Shown: positions 8,291 to 18,752, numbered from the stretch's first letter. The stretch: 64,000 nt of DNA from Bacteroides pyogenes DSM 20611 = JCM 6294 (GCF_000428105.1 NZ_ATZH01000012.1:51990-115989), one strand, 5' to 3'. Notes: a model not told the origin generated them from the sequence alone. Numbers and translations are program-made.

Positions 8291-9559
8291 ATGTTATATT
8301 ACCTATTCGACTGGCTACACAAGCTCAATTTCCCCGGCGCAGGAATGTTCGGTTACACCTCGTTCCGCGCGCTGATGGCGGTCATCCTCGCTTTGCTTAT
8401 TTCAAGTATCTGGGGCGATAAGTTTATCGATCTGCTAAAAAAGAAGCAGATTACGGAAACACAAAGAGATGCTGCCATCGACCCGTTCGGAATCAACAAG
8501 GTGGGGGTACCGAGCATGGGGGGTGTCATCATCATTGTAGCTATTCTTATCCCCTGCCTCTTGTTGGGGAAGTTGCACAATGTGTATATGCTGCTGATGC
8601 TCATTACGACCGTATGGCTGGGTTCACTCGGATTTGCCGACGATTATATCAAGATATTCAAAAAAGACAAAGAGGGGCTGCATGGTAAGTTCAAGGTCAT
8701 CGGTCAAGTAGGGTTGGGACTCATCGTAGGGCTTACTTTGTACCTAAGTCCCGATGTGGTTATCCGTGAAAATATAGAAGTCCATCATCCCGGGCAAGAA
8801 ATGGAGGTGATACATGGAACCAATGATTTAAAATCGACAAAAACCACCATTCCTTTCTTCAAAAACAACAACCTCGACTATGCAGACCTGGTTGCTTTCA
8901 TGGGCGATCACGCGCAAACTGCAGGATGGGTATTGTTTGTCATCATCACCATATTTGTCGTAACCGCAGTTTCGAACGGCACCAATCTGAACGACGGTAT
9001 GGACGGAATGGCTGCCGGAAACTCCGCAATCATAGGAGCCACGTTGGGAATACTGGCCTACGTGTCTTCACACATCGAGTTCGCCGGCTATTTGAATATC
9101 ATGTATATTCCCGGCACGGAAGAGCTGGTTATCTACATCTGTGCTTTTATCGGAGCTTTGATAGGTTTCTTGTGGTACAATGCTTATCCGGCCCAGGTTT
9201 TCATGGGAGATACCGGTAGTCTGACCATCGGCGGGATCATCGCCGTATTCGCCATCATCATCCACAAGGAACTGCTCATCCCCATTTTATGCGGAGTGTT
9301 TCTGGCGGAGAATCTTTCAGTCATCCTCCAACGATACTATTACAAATCCGGTAAACGAAAAGGAGTGAAACAACGATTGTTTAAACGGACGCCCATCCAC
9401 GACCACTTCCGGACATCGATGGATCTGGTGGAATCAGGTTGCTCCGTCAAATTCACCAAGCCGAACAAGCTATTCCACGAATCGAAAATTACCGTACGTT
9501 TCTGGATTGCAACCATCGTGCTGGCAGCCATAACGATTATTACATTAAAGATTAGATAA
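8291..9559 (+). CDS. mraY: Phospho-N-acetylmuramoyl-pentapeptide transferase MraY
   Basis: This 422-residue polytopic membrane enzyme transfers phospho-MurNAc-pentapeptide to undecaprenyl phosphate, making lipid I. Conserved blocks include GFADDYIKIFKKDKEGL, NGTNLNDGMDGMAAG, AYPAQVFMGDTGSL and the histidine-rich TPIHDHF near the C-terminus. It is about 60 residues longer than the 360-residue E. coli enzyme; the extra sequence lies around residues 155-200 (ENIEVHHPGQEMEVI and following), between transmembrane segments. It sits between murE and murD with gaps of 35 and 25 bp. Confidence 0.97.
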   Translation: MLYYLFDWLHKLNFPGAGMFGYTSFRALMAVILALLISSIWGDKFIDLLKKKQITETQRDAAIDPFGINKVGVPSMGGVIIIVAILIPCLLLGKLHNVYMLLMLITTVWLGSLGFADDYIKIFKKDKEGLHGKFKVIGQVGLGLIVGLTLYLSPDVVIRENIEVHHPGQEMEVIHGTNDLKSTKTTIPFFKNNNLDYADLVAFMGDHAQTAGWVLFVIITIFVVTAVSNGTNLNDGMDGMAAGNSAIIGATLGILAYVSSHIEFAGYLNIMYIPGTEELVIYICAFIGALIGFLWYNAYPAQVFMGDTGSLTIGGIIAVFAIIIHKELLIPILCGVFLAENLSVILQRYYYKSGKRKGVKQRLFKRTPIHDHFRTSMDLVESGCSVKFTKPNKLFHESKITVRFWIATIVLAAITIITLKIR

Positions 9560-9584
9560 AAAAGTCATATAAGATAGTTTTCAG

Positions 9585-10952
9585 ATGAATACAGAAAATA
9601 CAGAGAAGGAAGTAAAGAAACTGAGGATAGTCGTCTTAGGAGCGGGTGAAAGCGGCGCCGGTGCAGCCGTACTTGCCCAAACGAAAGGGTTCGATACTTT
9701 TGTTTCGGACACATCGTCCATCAAAGCCAAATACAAAGAGCTGCTGGACAATCACGGGATTGCTTGGGAAGAGGGGCATCATTCCGAGGAATTGATTTTA
9801 AATGCTGATGAGGTGATTAAGAGTCCCGGAATTCCAAACGACGCTCCTTTAATTCTTAAACTGAAGTCTCAAGGCATCCCCGTTATTTCCGAAATTGAGT
9901 TCGCCGGGCGCTATACGGATGCGAAAATGATTTGCATTACCGGGTCTAACGGCAAAACAACAACAACTTCATTGATCTACCATATTTTCAAAAGCGCAGG
10001 ACTGAATGTCGGTCTCGCAGGAAACATCGGCAAGAGCCTGGCCCTGCAAGTAGCCGAAGAAGAACATGACTACTACATTATCGAATTGAGTTCGTTTCAG
10101 TTGGACAATATGTATAATTTCCGCGCCAACATAGCCGTACTGATGAATATCACCCCCGATCATCTGGACCGGTATGATCATTGCATGCAAAACTACATCA
10201 ACGCCAAATTCCGCATCACCCAAAACCAGACCTCCGATGATGCCTTTATATTCTGGAACGACGACCCGATCATCAAGCAAGAGTTGGCAAAACACGGATT
10301 GCAAGCCCATCTTTATCCATTTGCGGCAGTCAAAAAGGAAGGAGCCATCGCCTATGTGGAAGACAATGAAGTGAAAATAACCGAGCCTATTGCATTCAAC
10401 ATGGAGCAGGAAGAGCTGGCACTTACGGGGCAACACAATCTATACAATTCTTTGGCGGCCGGTATTTCGGCTAATCTGGCAGGTATTACCAAAGAGAATA
10501 TACGTAAGGCGCTTTCCGATTTTAAAGGTGTAGAACACCGGTTGGAGAAAGTCGCCCGCGTACGCGGTATCGATTTTATAAACGACTCGAAAGCAACTAA
10601 CGTAAATTCCTGTTGGTACGCTCTTCAAAGCATGACGACCAAGGTAGTCCTGATCATCGGTGGAAAGGATAAAGGGAACGATTATTCCGAGATCGAAGAT
10701 ATGGTGCGGGAAAAATGCTCCGCACTGGTATATCTGGGACTACATAACGAAAAACTGCACGAATTCTTCGACCGCCTCGGACTTCCGGTAGCCGACATAC
10801 AAACCGGAATGAAGGATGCGGTAGAGGCGGCCTACAAGCTCGCTAAAAAAGGAGAGACCGTTCTATTGAGCCCTTGCTGCGCTTCATTCGATCTGTTCGA
10901 TAGCTACGAAGATCGTGGAGACCAGTTCAAGAAATACGTAAGAGAACTTTAA
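9585..10952 (+). CDS. murD: UDP-MurNAc-L-alanine:D-glutamate ligase MurD
   Basis: This 455-residue Mur ligase has an N-terminal Rossmann-like domain starting LRIVVLGAGESGAGAA, the ATP loop ITGSNGKTTTTSLI around residue 125, the acidic metal-binding block IIELSSFQLDN, and the C-terminal FINDSKATNVNS, GGKDKGNDY and LLSPCCASFDLFDSYEDRGDQF motifs typical of MurD. It adds D-glutamate to UDP-MurNAc-L-Ala in the cytoplasm. Tight spacing (25 bp on both sides) places it in the dcw transcript. Confidence 0.97.
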   Translation: MNTENTEKEVKKLRIVVLGAGESGAGAAVLAQTKGFDTFVSDTSSIKAKYKELLDNHGIAWEEGHHSEELILNADEVIKSPGIPNDAPLILKLKSQGIPVISEIEFAGRYTDAKMICITGSNGKTTTTSLIYHIFKSAGLNVGLAGNIGKSLALQVAEEEHDYYIIELSSFQLDNMYNFRANIAVLMNITPDHLDRYDHCMQNYINAKFRITQNQTSDDAFIFWNDDPIIKQELAKHGLQAHLYPFAAVKKEGAIAYVEDNEVKITEPIAFNMEQEELALTGQHNLYNSLAAGISANLAGITKENIRKALSDFKGVEHRLEKVARVRGIDFINDSKATNVNSCWYALQSMTTKVVLIIGGKDKGNDYSEIEDMVREKCSALVYLGLHNEKLHEFFDRLGLPVADIQTGMKDAVEAAYKLAKKGETVLLSPCCASFDLFDSYEDRGDQFKKYVREL

Positions 10953-10977
10953 TAACAACCATTAAATCAGTAAAAAC

Positions 10978-12273
10978 GTGGATCTATTAAAAAACATATT
11001 CAAAGGAGACAAAGTGATTTGGATCATTTTCCTCTGCCTCTGTCTGATTTCCATTATCGAGGTGTTTTCTGCCGCGTCTACACTGACTTACAAAAGCGGC
11101 GACCATTGGGGACCAATCACACAGCATTCCGTAATTCTGATGGTAGGCGCCGTGTTGGTGGTGCTGATGCACAATATTCCATACAAATGGTTTCAGGTAT
11201 TTCCTGTGTTCTTATATCCGATCTCATTACTTCTATTGGCTTTCGTTACCATAATGGGTATTGTTACAGGTGACCGTGTAAACGGAGCCGCCCGCTGGAT
11301 GACATTTATGGGAGTGCAGTTTCAACCGTCGGAGCTGGCAAAGATGGCTATTATCATAGCCGTTTCCTTCATCCTTTCAAAACGGCAGGATGACGAAGGG
11401 GCCAACCCCAAAGCATTCAAGTACATTATGATTATCACCGGAATCGCTCTTCTGCTGATTGCGCCTGAAAATCTCTCCACCGCAATGTTACTGTTCGGCG
11501 TAGTGTTCATCATGATGTTTATCGGAAGAGTGGCTGCCAAAAAACTCTTATTACTGGTAGGGGGAATCGTATTGATAGGAGCCATCGGCGTAGGGACCGT
11601 AGTAGCCATTCCCGCGAAAACATTGCACAACACTCCCGGTCTTCACCGGTTGGAAACATGGCAGAACCGTATCAAAGGCTTCTTCGACAAAGAAGAAGTT
11701 CCCGCAGCCAGATTCGATATCGACAAGGACGCGCAAATTGCGCATGCCCGCATTGCCATTGCCACCAGCAATGTAGTAGGCAAAGGGCCGGGCAACTCTA
11801 TACAACGCGATTTCCTGAGCCAGGCTTTCTCCGACTTCATATTCGCCATTGTAATTGAAGAGATGGGGTTGATCGGAGGGATATTTGTCGTTTTCCTCTA
11901 TCTGTGGCTATTGATACGCGCCGGGCGAATCGCCCAAAAGTGCGACCGTACGTTCCCCGCTTTTCTGGTCATGGGAATTGCCTTATTACTGGTATCGCAA
12001 GCCATATTGAACATGATGGTTGCCGTCGGCTTGTTCCCGGTAACCGGACAACCCCTGCCTTTAATAAGTAAAGGTGGAACAAGTACATTAATCAATTGCG
12101 CATATATCGGAATGATTCTGAGTATAAGCCGGTATACAGCCCGATTGGAAGAACAGAAGGCGCACGACGCCCGGATACAGATGCAGATAGAAGCCGGTAC
12201 GGCAGAATCGCAAGCGCAAACCGCTGTGGAACCTACTTCGGAAATGTTGAATAACGATTCGAAGTTTGAATAA
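10978..12273 (+). CDS. ftsW: Septal peptidoglycan glycosyltransferase FtsW
   Basis: This 431-residue SEDS-family membrane protein has about ten transmembrane helices. Conserved blocks include GAARWMTFMGVQFQPSELAK, LIAPENLSTAMLL, GPGNSIQRDFLSQAFSDFIFA and the C-terminal LPLISKGGTSTL. SEDS proteins polymerise lipid II into glycan strands at the septum together with FtsI. The start is a GTG at 10978. The hydrophilic cytoplasmic tail (about 40 residues, glutamine and alanine rich) follows the last helix. Division-specific FtsW rather than RodA is chosen because of the gene's place between murD and murG. Confidence 0.95.
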   Translation: MDLLKNIFKGDKVIWIIFLCLCLISIIEVFSAASTLTYKSGDHWGPITQHSVILMVGAVLVVLMHNIPYKWFQVFPVFLYPISLLLLAFVTIMGIVTGDRVNGAARWMTFMGVQFQPSELAKMAIIIAVSFILSKRQDDEGANPKAFKYIMIITGIALLLIAPENLSTAMLLFGVVFIMMFIGRVAAKKLLLLVGGIVLIGAIGVGTVVAIPAKTLHNTPGLHRLETWQNRIKGFFDKEEVPAARFDIDKDAQIAHARIAIATSNVVGKGPGNSIQRDFLSQAFSDFIFAIVIEEMGLIGGIFVVFLYLWLLIRAGRIAQKCDRTFPAFLVMGIALLLVSQAILNMMVAVGLFPVTGQPLPLISKGGTSTLINCAYIGMILSISRYTARLEEQKAHDARIQMQIEAGTAESQAQTAVEPTSEMLNNDSKFE

Positions 12274-12315
12274 AGTGCCCAAATTAAAAATAAACCTATA
12301 TAATATATAGTGTGT

Positions 12316-13485
12316 ATGAACAAGTGCGAAAACAATCATAACCCGACTTCGCCATTGAGTAATGGCGGAGCCGATCTCCGGATCATTATCAGTGGTGGCG
12401 GCACAGGAGGACATATCTTTCCGGCGATATCCATCGCGAACGCCATCATGGAGTTGCGTCCGAATGCCAAAATCCTTTTTGTAGGAGCCGAAGGACGCAT
12501 GGAAATGCAGCGGGTTCCGGATGCAGGATACGAAATCATCGGGCTGCCGGTTGCCGGCTTCGACCGGAAACATCTATGGAAAAATGTGGGCGTACTGTTC
12601 AAATTGGTACGCAGCCAGTGGAGGGCACGAAAGATTATTAAAAACTTTCGCCCGCAAGTAGCGGTAGGAGTAGGAGGATACGCCAGCGGTCCGACATTGA
12701 AAACGGCCGGAATGATGGGAGTGCCCACACTCATTCAGGAGCAAAACTCTTACGCCGGAGTGACCAATAAGTTGCTGGCACAGAAAGCTAAAAAGATATG
12801 TGTAGCCTATGAGGGGATGGAAAAGTTTTTCCCTGCGGATAAAATCATCATGACCGGGAATCCTGTGCGGCAAAACCTGACAAAAGACATGCCGCTGAAA
12901 GAGGACGCGTTGCGCTCTTTCGGATTGACACCGGGGAAAAAGACCATATTGATTGTAGGAGGCAGTCTGGGAGCGGGAACGTTCAACCGGACTTTAACCG
13001 CCGGATTGGAGAAGATTCGGGCAAACAAAGGGGTTCAGTTTATATGGCAAACCGGAAAATATTATTATCCGCAAGTGATGAAAACGGTACAAGAAGCCGG
13101 AGAAATAGCTAACCTTCATGTAACGGACTTTATCAAGGACATGGCAGCGGCATACGCTGCGGCCGACTTGGTTATCTCCCGCGCAGGCGCCGGATCTATT
13201 TCTGAGTTCTGCCTGCTGCACAAACCCGTAATTCTGGTTCCTTCACCCAATGTAGCCGAAGATCACCAGACACAAAACGCATTGGCACTGGTGAATAAAG
13301 AAGCTGCCATCTACGTAAAAGACAGCGATGCCGAACAGAAGCTGATAGAAACGGCAGTGATCGCAGTGAACAACGAGCGGAAACTGAGAGAGCTGAGCGA
13401 AAACATTTCCCGGTTGGCGCTACCCGATTCTGCACGAATCATTGCACAGGAAGTACTGAAACTGGCAGAACGGCGCGACAGATAA
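12316..13485 (+). CDS. murG: UDP-GlcNAc:lipid I N-acetylglucosaminyltransferase MurG
   Basis: This GT-B glycosyltransferase has the N-terminal glycine loop ISGGGTGGHIFPA near residue 25, VGVGGYASGPTL, QEQNSYAGVTNK, GGSLGAGTFN and the donor-site block VISRAGAGSISEFCLLHKPVILVP. It converts lipid I to lipid II at the inner face of the membrane. The ATG at 12316 is preferred over the GTG two codons earlier. The protein carries about 20 extra N-terminal residues (NKCENNHNPTSPLSNGGADL) before the first strand. Confidence 0.96.
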   Translation: MNKCENNHNPTSPLSNGGADLRIIISGGGTGGHIFPAISIANAIMELRPNAKILFVGAEGRMEMQRVPDAGYEIIGLPVAGFDRKHLWKNVGVLFKLVRSQWRARKIIKNFRPQVAVGVGGYASGPTLKTAGMMGVPTLIQEQNSYAGVTNKLLAQKAKKICVAYEGMEKFFPADKIIMTGNPVRQNLTKDMPLKEDALRSFGLTPGKKTILIVGGSLGAGTFNRTLTAGLEKIRANKGVQFIWQTGKYYYPQVMKTVQEAGEIANLHVTDFIKDMAAAYAAADLVISRAGAGSISEFCLLHKPVILVPSPNVAEDHQTQNALALVNKEAAIYVKDSDAEQKLIETAVIAVNNERKLRELSENISRLALPDSARIIAQEVLKLAERRDR

Positions 13486-13598
13486 TACAAAAGGCACAAC
13501 TTCCGGTTCGACAGCAATGGAATCTGAAAACGTGATGAAATAAGCCTTGCGAGCTTCAGCAAATAAAAAGTTTAATTATAAAAAGAATAAATTCATTG

Positions 13599-14999
13599 AT
13601 GAATATTGAAACCATAGAATCAGTTTATTTTGTAGGTGCGGGAGGGATCGGCATGAGTGCGCTTGTACGTTATTTCCTTTCCAAAGGAAAAACGGTGGCA
13701 GGATACGACCGGACCGCTACCCCTCTGACAGAAGAGCTTATCGCGGAGGGCGCGCAAATACATTATGAAGAGAATGTCGATTTGATTCCTCAGGCATGCA
13801 GGAATAAAAAAAGTACATTGGTCGTATTGACACCTGCCGTTCCGGAAGACCATGCAGAGCTGACGTATTTCCGCAGCAACGGATTCGAGATACAGAAGCG
13901 TGCCCAGGTATTGGGAACGATTACTCACTCGAGCAAGGCCTTATGTGTGGCAGGTACACACGGAAAGACCACCACTTCGAGCATGGCTGCGCATTTATTG
14001 CATCAGTCGCATGTGAGATGCACGGCTTTCCTCGGAGGAATATCGAAGAATTACGGAACCAACCTGTTGCTTTCACAAGAAAGCCCCTACACTGTGATCG
14101 AGGCAGATGAGTTCGACCGCTCTTTCCATTGGCTTTCTCCTTACATGTCGGTCGTTACTTCCACCGACCCCGACCATCTCGATATTTACGGAACAGCGGA
14201 AGCCTATCTGAAGAGTTTCGAGCATTACACAAGTCTCATCCAACCGGGAGGCGCCTTAATCGTCCGCAAAGGGATATCACTGCAACCTAAAGTAAACGAG
14301 GGCGTACGTGTGTACACGTACTCGCGCGACGAAGGAGACTTTCATGCCGAAAACATCCGCATAGGGAACGGTGAAATCTTTATAGATTTCGTAGCGCCGG
14401 ATACCCGTATCAACGACATTCAATTGGGAGTGCCCGTAAGCATCAATATAGAGAACGGGGTAGCTGCTATGGCATTGGCTCACCTGAACGGAGCCACCGA
14501 CGAAGAGATCAAACAGGGAATGGGCAATTTCCGAGGGGTAGACCGCAGGTTCGATTTCAAGATAAAGAACGACCGGCTTGTATTCCTCAGCGATTACGCT
14601 CATCATCCTTCGGAAATAAAACAAAGTGTGCTCTCGATCCGCGAGCTGTATAAGGATAAAAAGATCACAGCCATCTTTCAACCTCATTTGTACACACGCA
14701 CACGCGATTTCTACAAGGATTTCGCAGATAGTTTATCTCTGCTTGACGAGGTCATCCTCACAGATATTTATCCGGCACGCGAAACTCCCATACCGGGTGT
14801 AAGCAGCCGCCTTATCTACGACAACCTTCGCCCGGGAATTGAAAAGAGCTTGTGTAAGAAAGAAGAGATACCGGGTCTGCTAAGAACAAAACAGATTGAA
14901 GTTTTGATTACTTTGGGAGCCGGAGACATAGACAATTATGTACCCGAAATAGTAAATGAACTGACAAAGAGACAAGAAAATAAAGAAGTGAGTTCATAA
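13599..14999 (+). CDS. murC: UDP-N-acetylmuramate:L-alanine ligase MurC
   Basis: This Mur ligase of 466 residues has the N-terminal GAGGIGMSALVRYFL loop, the ATP loop AGTHGKTTTSSMAAHLL (about residue 121), EADEFDRSFHWL, STDPDHLDIYG and the C-terminal DYAHHPSEI and FQPHLYTRT motifs. It attaches L-alanine to UDP-MurNAc. The ATG at 13599 is preferred over the in-frame TTG one codon earlier. The 113-bp gap from murG and the 105-bp gap to ftsQ are the largest inside the cluster and show no clear promoter or terminator. Confidence 0.97.
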   Translation: MNIETIESVYFVGAGGIGMSALVRYFLSKGKTVAGYDRTATPLTEELIAEGAQIHYEENVDLIPQACRNKKSTLVVLTPAVPEDHAELTYFRSNGFEIQKRAQVLGTITHSSKALCVAGTHGKTTTSSMAAHLLHQSHVRCTAFLGGISKNYGTNLLLSQESPYTVIEADEFDRSFHWLSPYMSVVTSTDPDHLDIYGTAEAYLKSFEHYTSLIQPGGALIVRKGISLQPKVNEGVRVYTYSRDEGDFHAENIRIGNGEIFIDFVAPDTRINDIQLGVPVSINIENGVAAMALAHLNGATDEEIKQGMGNFRGVDRRFDFKIKNDRLVFLSDYAHHPSEIKQSVLSIRELYKDKKITAIFQPHLYTRTRDFYKDFADSLSLLDEVILTDIYPARETPIPGVSSRLIYDNLRPGIEKSLCKKEEIPGLLRTKQIEVLITLGAGDIDNYVPEIVNELTKRQENKEVSS

Positions 15000-15104
15000 G
15001 AGGAAGGAAGAATGAAGAGTCCGGAAACAGATGGCGCAACCTGTGCTCGCAGCCAACTCTTCAGAACGCATTAGCTTATTGAAAAAACAAAAACGAGAAA
15101 AATA

Positions 15105-15842
15105 ATGGTCAAGAGAATCCTTCTATTCATTGTCATATTAGCGCTTATGGCTTATTTAGGTATAGCCGTGACTGCTTTCAACCGCAAACCTGTCCATCAG
15201 ACCTGCCGCGATATGGAGTTGGTCATCAAGGATACGGCCTATGCTGGTTTTATAACAAAAGGAGAGTTACAAGGAATCCTTGAACGCAAAGGCATTTATC
15301 CCATCGGGAAACAGATGAAAAGCATTTCCACCAAATCGCTGGAGCGCGAATTGGGCAAACACCCGTTAATTGACGAAGCGGAATGCTATAAAACCCCCAG
15401 CGGAAAGGTATGTGTGGAAGTAACGCAACGAATCCCCATCCTTCGTGTAATGAGCGCGAACGGCGAAAATTACTACATAGACAACAAAGGAAAAATCATG
15501 CCGTTGGAAGCGAAATGCGTCGCCCATTTGGCAATTGTGACCGGAAATGTAGAAAAGTCGTTTGCAATGAGGGATTTATATAAGTTTGGTGTATTTTTGC
15601 AAAACAATAAGTTCTGGGATGCACAGATAGAACAAATAAATGTTCTGCCCAACCACGGAATCGAATTGGTGCCCCGTGTAGGCGACCATCTAATTTATCT
15701 CGGAAAAATGGAGAACTTTGAGAACAAGCTGGACAGGCTGAAGATATTCTATGAAAAAGGTCTCAACCAAGTAGGGTGGAACAAGTATTCACGCATCAAT
15801 CTGGAGTTTGGCAATCAAATCATTTGCACCAAAAGAGAATGA
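15105..15842 (+). CDS. ftsQ: Cell division protein FtsQ
   Basis: This 245-residue bitopic protein has a short cytoplasmic tail, one transmembrane helix (residues 5-22, LLFIVILALMAYLGIAV) and a periplasmic POTRA-like domain followed by the FtsQ beta domain. Sequence similarity is modest, as is usual for Bacteroidetes FtsQ, and the call relies on topology, length and the position between murC and ftsA. FtsQ joins the FtsL/FtsB complex to the early divisome. Confidence 0.9.
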   Translation: MVKRILLFIVILALMAYLGIAVTAFNRKPVHQTCRDMELVIKDTAYAGFITKGELQGILERKGIYPIGKQMKSISTKSLERELGKHPLIDEAECYKTPSGKVCVEVTQRIPILRVMSANGENYYIDNKGKIMPLEAKCVAHLAIVTGNVEKSFAMRDLYKFGVFLQNNKFWDAQIEQINVLPNHGIELVPRVGDHLIYLGKMENFENKLDRLKIFYEKGLNQVGWNKYSRINLEFGNQIICTKRE

Positions 15843-15924
15843 TTAACAACCGGTGAGAAGCATCAGCGACAGGATGTATCGCCGCAATGAGCTTATTTGA
15901 ATATTATAAAAAATAAATATAGAC

Positions 15925-17397
15925 ATGGCAACAACAGAATTTATCGCCGCCATTGAGCTGGGTTCATCGAAAATAGCCGGTGTGGCCGGAAAAAAGAACA
16001 GCGACGGAAGCATGCAAGTGCTGGCTTATGCTCAGGAAGATTCTTCAACTTTTATCCGCAAAGGCATCATATTCAACTTAGATAAGACGGCTCAGAGTCT
16101 TACTTCCATCATCAACAGGCTGGAAAGCGAATTAAAGAACTCGATTGCCAAAGTGTATGTAGGCATTGGAGGACAGTCTATCCGCACCGTTCGCAATGTG
16201 GTAAGCCGCGATTTGGAAGAAGAAACGGTCATTTCAGAAAAGATTGTAAGCAATATAGGTGATGAGAATATTTCGGTTCCCTTGGTAGATATGGAGGTGC
16301 TGGAAGTGGCTCCGCAAGAATATAAAATAGGGAATAATCTTCAAGCCAATCCTGTCGGCGTAGTGGGAAGCCATATCGAAGGGCGTTTCCTCAATATTGT
16401 TGCCCGCGCTTCTTTGCGAAAGAATTTAGAACATTGCTTCCGGCAGGCGAAGATAGAAATCGCCGAACAGCTCGTATCACCTCTGGTTACCGCCAACGCG
16501 GTGTTGACCGAAAGCGAACGCCGTTCGGGCTGCGCCCTTGTCGATTTCGGAGCGGATACCACTACGATCTCCGTGTACAAGAACAACATTCTCCGTTTTC
16601 TCACCGTATTGCCTTTGGGAGGAAACAGTATTACGAGGGACATCACAACCTTACAGATAGAGGAAGAGGAAGCCGAACGGTTGAAAAAAACTTACGGGGA
16701 CGCCCTATACGAAGAAGAGGAAGAGAATGAAGAGCAGCCGGCTGTTTGCAAGCTGGAAGACGAAAGCCGGACAATCACGGTGAGCCAACTGAACGAAATC
16801 ATCGGGGCGCGGGCTGAAGAAATCATCTCGAATGTCTGGAATCAAATCCAGCTTTCCGGCTACGAAGACAAGCTGTTGGCAGGACTTGTTATCACAGGAG
16901 GCGCCACAAATCTGAAGAATCTTGACGAAATGCTGCGCAAGCGTAGCAAGATAGATAAGATACGCGTAGCCAAACTTCCACGCAACACGGTTCATGCGTA
17001 TGGCGAAATCTTGAAAAAGGACGGTTCGCAAAACACCTTGTTCGGTCTTCTGTTCGAAGGAAACCAAAACTGCTGCCTTATGGAAACCGTACAGCCCGAA
17101 GCGGTCAGCGCAAACACTCACCCCGGCCTGAGAACCGATGGACAAGCCGGCAAAGAACAAACCGGCGACATGTTTGAAGACGATCTGGAACTGCAAGAGC
17201 AAGCCAGACAAGCCAAATTGAAGCGCGAACAAGAAGAGAAAGCTGCTAAAGCTGCTGCTAAAGAAGAGGAGAGAAAGCGCAAAGAGAGAGAGAGAGCGGA
17301 GAAAGAAGCCAGAAAAAAAGCGGCAGGGCCAAGCTGGATTCAGCGCAAAATAGACGCCATCACCAAAGACTTCTTTGAAGATGATAAAATGAACTAA
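15925..17397 (+). CDS. ftsA: Cell division protein FtsA
   Basis: This 490-residue actin-fold ATPase tethers FtsZ to the membrane. Visible signatures are AIELGSSKIAGVAG at the N-terminus, SHIEGRFLN, CALVDFGADTTTISVY and LVITGGATNLKNLDEML. It is longer than the 420-residue E. coli protein because of a C-terminal linker rich in lysine, glutamate and alanine (from about residue 425), which ends in an amphipathic segment (PSWIQRKIDAITKDFFEDD) that is the likely membrane-targeting helix. It lies 28 bp before ftsZ. Confidence 0.96.
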   Translation: MATTEFIAAIELGSSKIAGVAGKKNSDGSMQVLAYAQEDSSTFIRKGIIFNLDKTAQSLTSIINRLESELKNSIAKVYVGIGGQSIRTVRNVVSRDLEEETVISEKIVSNIGDENISVPLVDMEVLEVAPQEYKIGNNLQANPVGVVGSHIEGRFLNIVARASLRKNLEHCFRQAKIEIAEQLVSPLVTANAVLTESERRSGCALVDFGADTTTISVYKNNILRFLTVLPLGGNSITRDITTLQIEEEEAERLKKTYGDALYEEEEENEEQPAVCKLEDESRTITVSQLNEIIGARAEEIISNVWNQIQLSGYEDKLLAGLVITGGATNLKNLDEMLRKRSKIDKIRVAKLPRNTVHAYGEILKKDGSQNTLFGLLFEGNQNCCLMETVQPEAVSANTHPGLRTDGQAGKEQTGDMFEDDLELQEQARQAKLKREQEEKAAKAAAKEEERKRKERERAEKEARKKAAGPSWIQRKIDAITKDFFEDDKMN

Positions 17398-17425
17398 ATG
17401 TGATAAAACAATAACAAATTAAGAT

Positions 17426-18736
17426 ATGGACGAGATAGTACAATTCGATTTCCCGACCGATTCACCTAAAATCATCAAAGTAATCGGTGTAGGTGGAGGT
17501 GGAGGTAATGCCGTAAACCACATGTACCGGGAAGGCATACACGACGTAACGTTCGTTCTCTGCAATACCGACAATCAGGCATTGGCGGAATCGCCCGTTC
17601 CGGTGAAACTACAACTGGGACGCAACATAACGCAAGGATTAGGAGCGGGCAACCGCCCCGAACGTGCACGAGAGGCTGCCGAAGAAAGCATCGAAGATAT
17701 CAGGACACTACTGAACGACGGTACTAAAATGGTATTCATCACTGCCGGTATGGGAGGCGGGACCGGTACGGGAGCGGCTCCTGTCATCGCGCGTGTAGCC
17801 AAAGAAATGGATATTCTCACCGTAGGCATCGTAACCATACCCTTTATCTTCGAGGGCGAAAAGAAAATCATTCAGGCTTTGGACGGAGTGGAACGCATCG
17901 CCCAGCACGTCGACGCCTTGTTGGTAATCAACAACGAGCGTCTACGCGAAATCTATGCCGACCTTACCTTTATGAACGCGTTCGGCAAGGCGGATGACAC
18001 ACTTTCTATCGCCGCCAAAAGCATTGCCGAAATCATTACCATGCGGGGTACGGTGAATCTCGACTTCGCCGATGTGAAAACGATTCTCAAAGACGGTGGC
18101 GTAGCCATCATGAGCACCGGATTCGGAGAAGGCGAAAACCGGGTGACGAAAGCCATCGACGATGCCTTGCATTCGCCGCTGCTGAACAATAACGACATCT
18201 TCAACGCGAAGAAAGTGATGCTCAACGTATCGTTCTGTCCGTCGTCGGAATTGATGATGGAGGAAATGAACGAGATACACGAATTCATGAGCAAATTCCG
18301 AGAGGGCGTGGAAGTGATATGGGGTGTGGCCATGGACAATGCGCTGGAGACGAAAGTAAAGATTACCGTATTGGCTACCGGCTTCGGCGTAGAAGACGTG
18401 CCCGGTATGGACAGCCTGCACGAAGCGCGCAGTCAGGAAGAAGAGGAACGGCAAATGCAACTCGAAGAGGAGAAGGAGAAGAATAAAGAGCGCATCCGCA
18501 GAGCCTACGGTGAAAGCGCCGGCGGTATCGGAAGCAGAAACATCCGCAAGCGCCGCCACGTTTATCTGTTCAACAGCGAGGATATGGACAATGAAGACAT
18601 CATCGCCATGGTGGAAGATTCACCCGCTTATCTGCGCGACAAAACGACGCTCACCAAAATAAAGACGAAAGCGGCCATCGAAGAAGAAGCGGCTGCCGAA
18701 GATACCATGGATAGCGATGGAATCATAACTTTCTAA
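17426..18736 (+). CDS. ftsZ: Cell division GTPase FtsZ
   Basis: This 436-residue tubulin homologue has the nucleotide-binding IGVGGGGGNAVNHM loop, the GTP signature GMGGGTGTGAAP (residues 108-119), NNERL and the T7 synergy loop region NLDFADVKTIL. The C-terminal linker is long, acidic and glutamine/glutamate rich, and is followed by a conserved Bacteroidetes tail (FNSEDMDNEDIIAMVEDSPAYLR). FtsZ forms the cytokinetic ring. It is the last core division gene of the cluster and is followed 16 bp later by a YqeY-type gene. Confidence 0.98.
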   Translation: MDEIVQFDFPTDSPKIIKVIGVGGGGGNAVNHMYREGIHDVTFVLCNTDNQALAESPVPVKLQLGRNITQGLGAGNRPERAREAAEESIEDIRTLLNDGTKMVFITAGMGGGTGTGAAPVIARVAKEMDILTVGIVTIPFIFEGEKKIIQALDGVERIAQHVDALLVINNERLREIYADLTFMNAFGKADDTLSIAAKSIAEIITMRGTVNLDFADVKTILKDGGVAIMSTGFGEGENRVTKAIDDALHSPLLNNNDIFNAKKVMLNVSFCPSSELMMEEMNEIHEFMSKFREGVEVIWGVAMDNALETKVKITVLATGFGVEDVPGMDSLHEARSQEEEERQMQLEEEKEKNKERIRRAYGESAGGIGSRNIRKRRHVYLFNSEDMDNEDIIAMVEDSPAYLRDKTTLTKIKTKAAIEEEAAAEDTMDSDGIITF

Positions 18737-18752
18737 CAAAACCGATACAAAT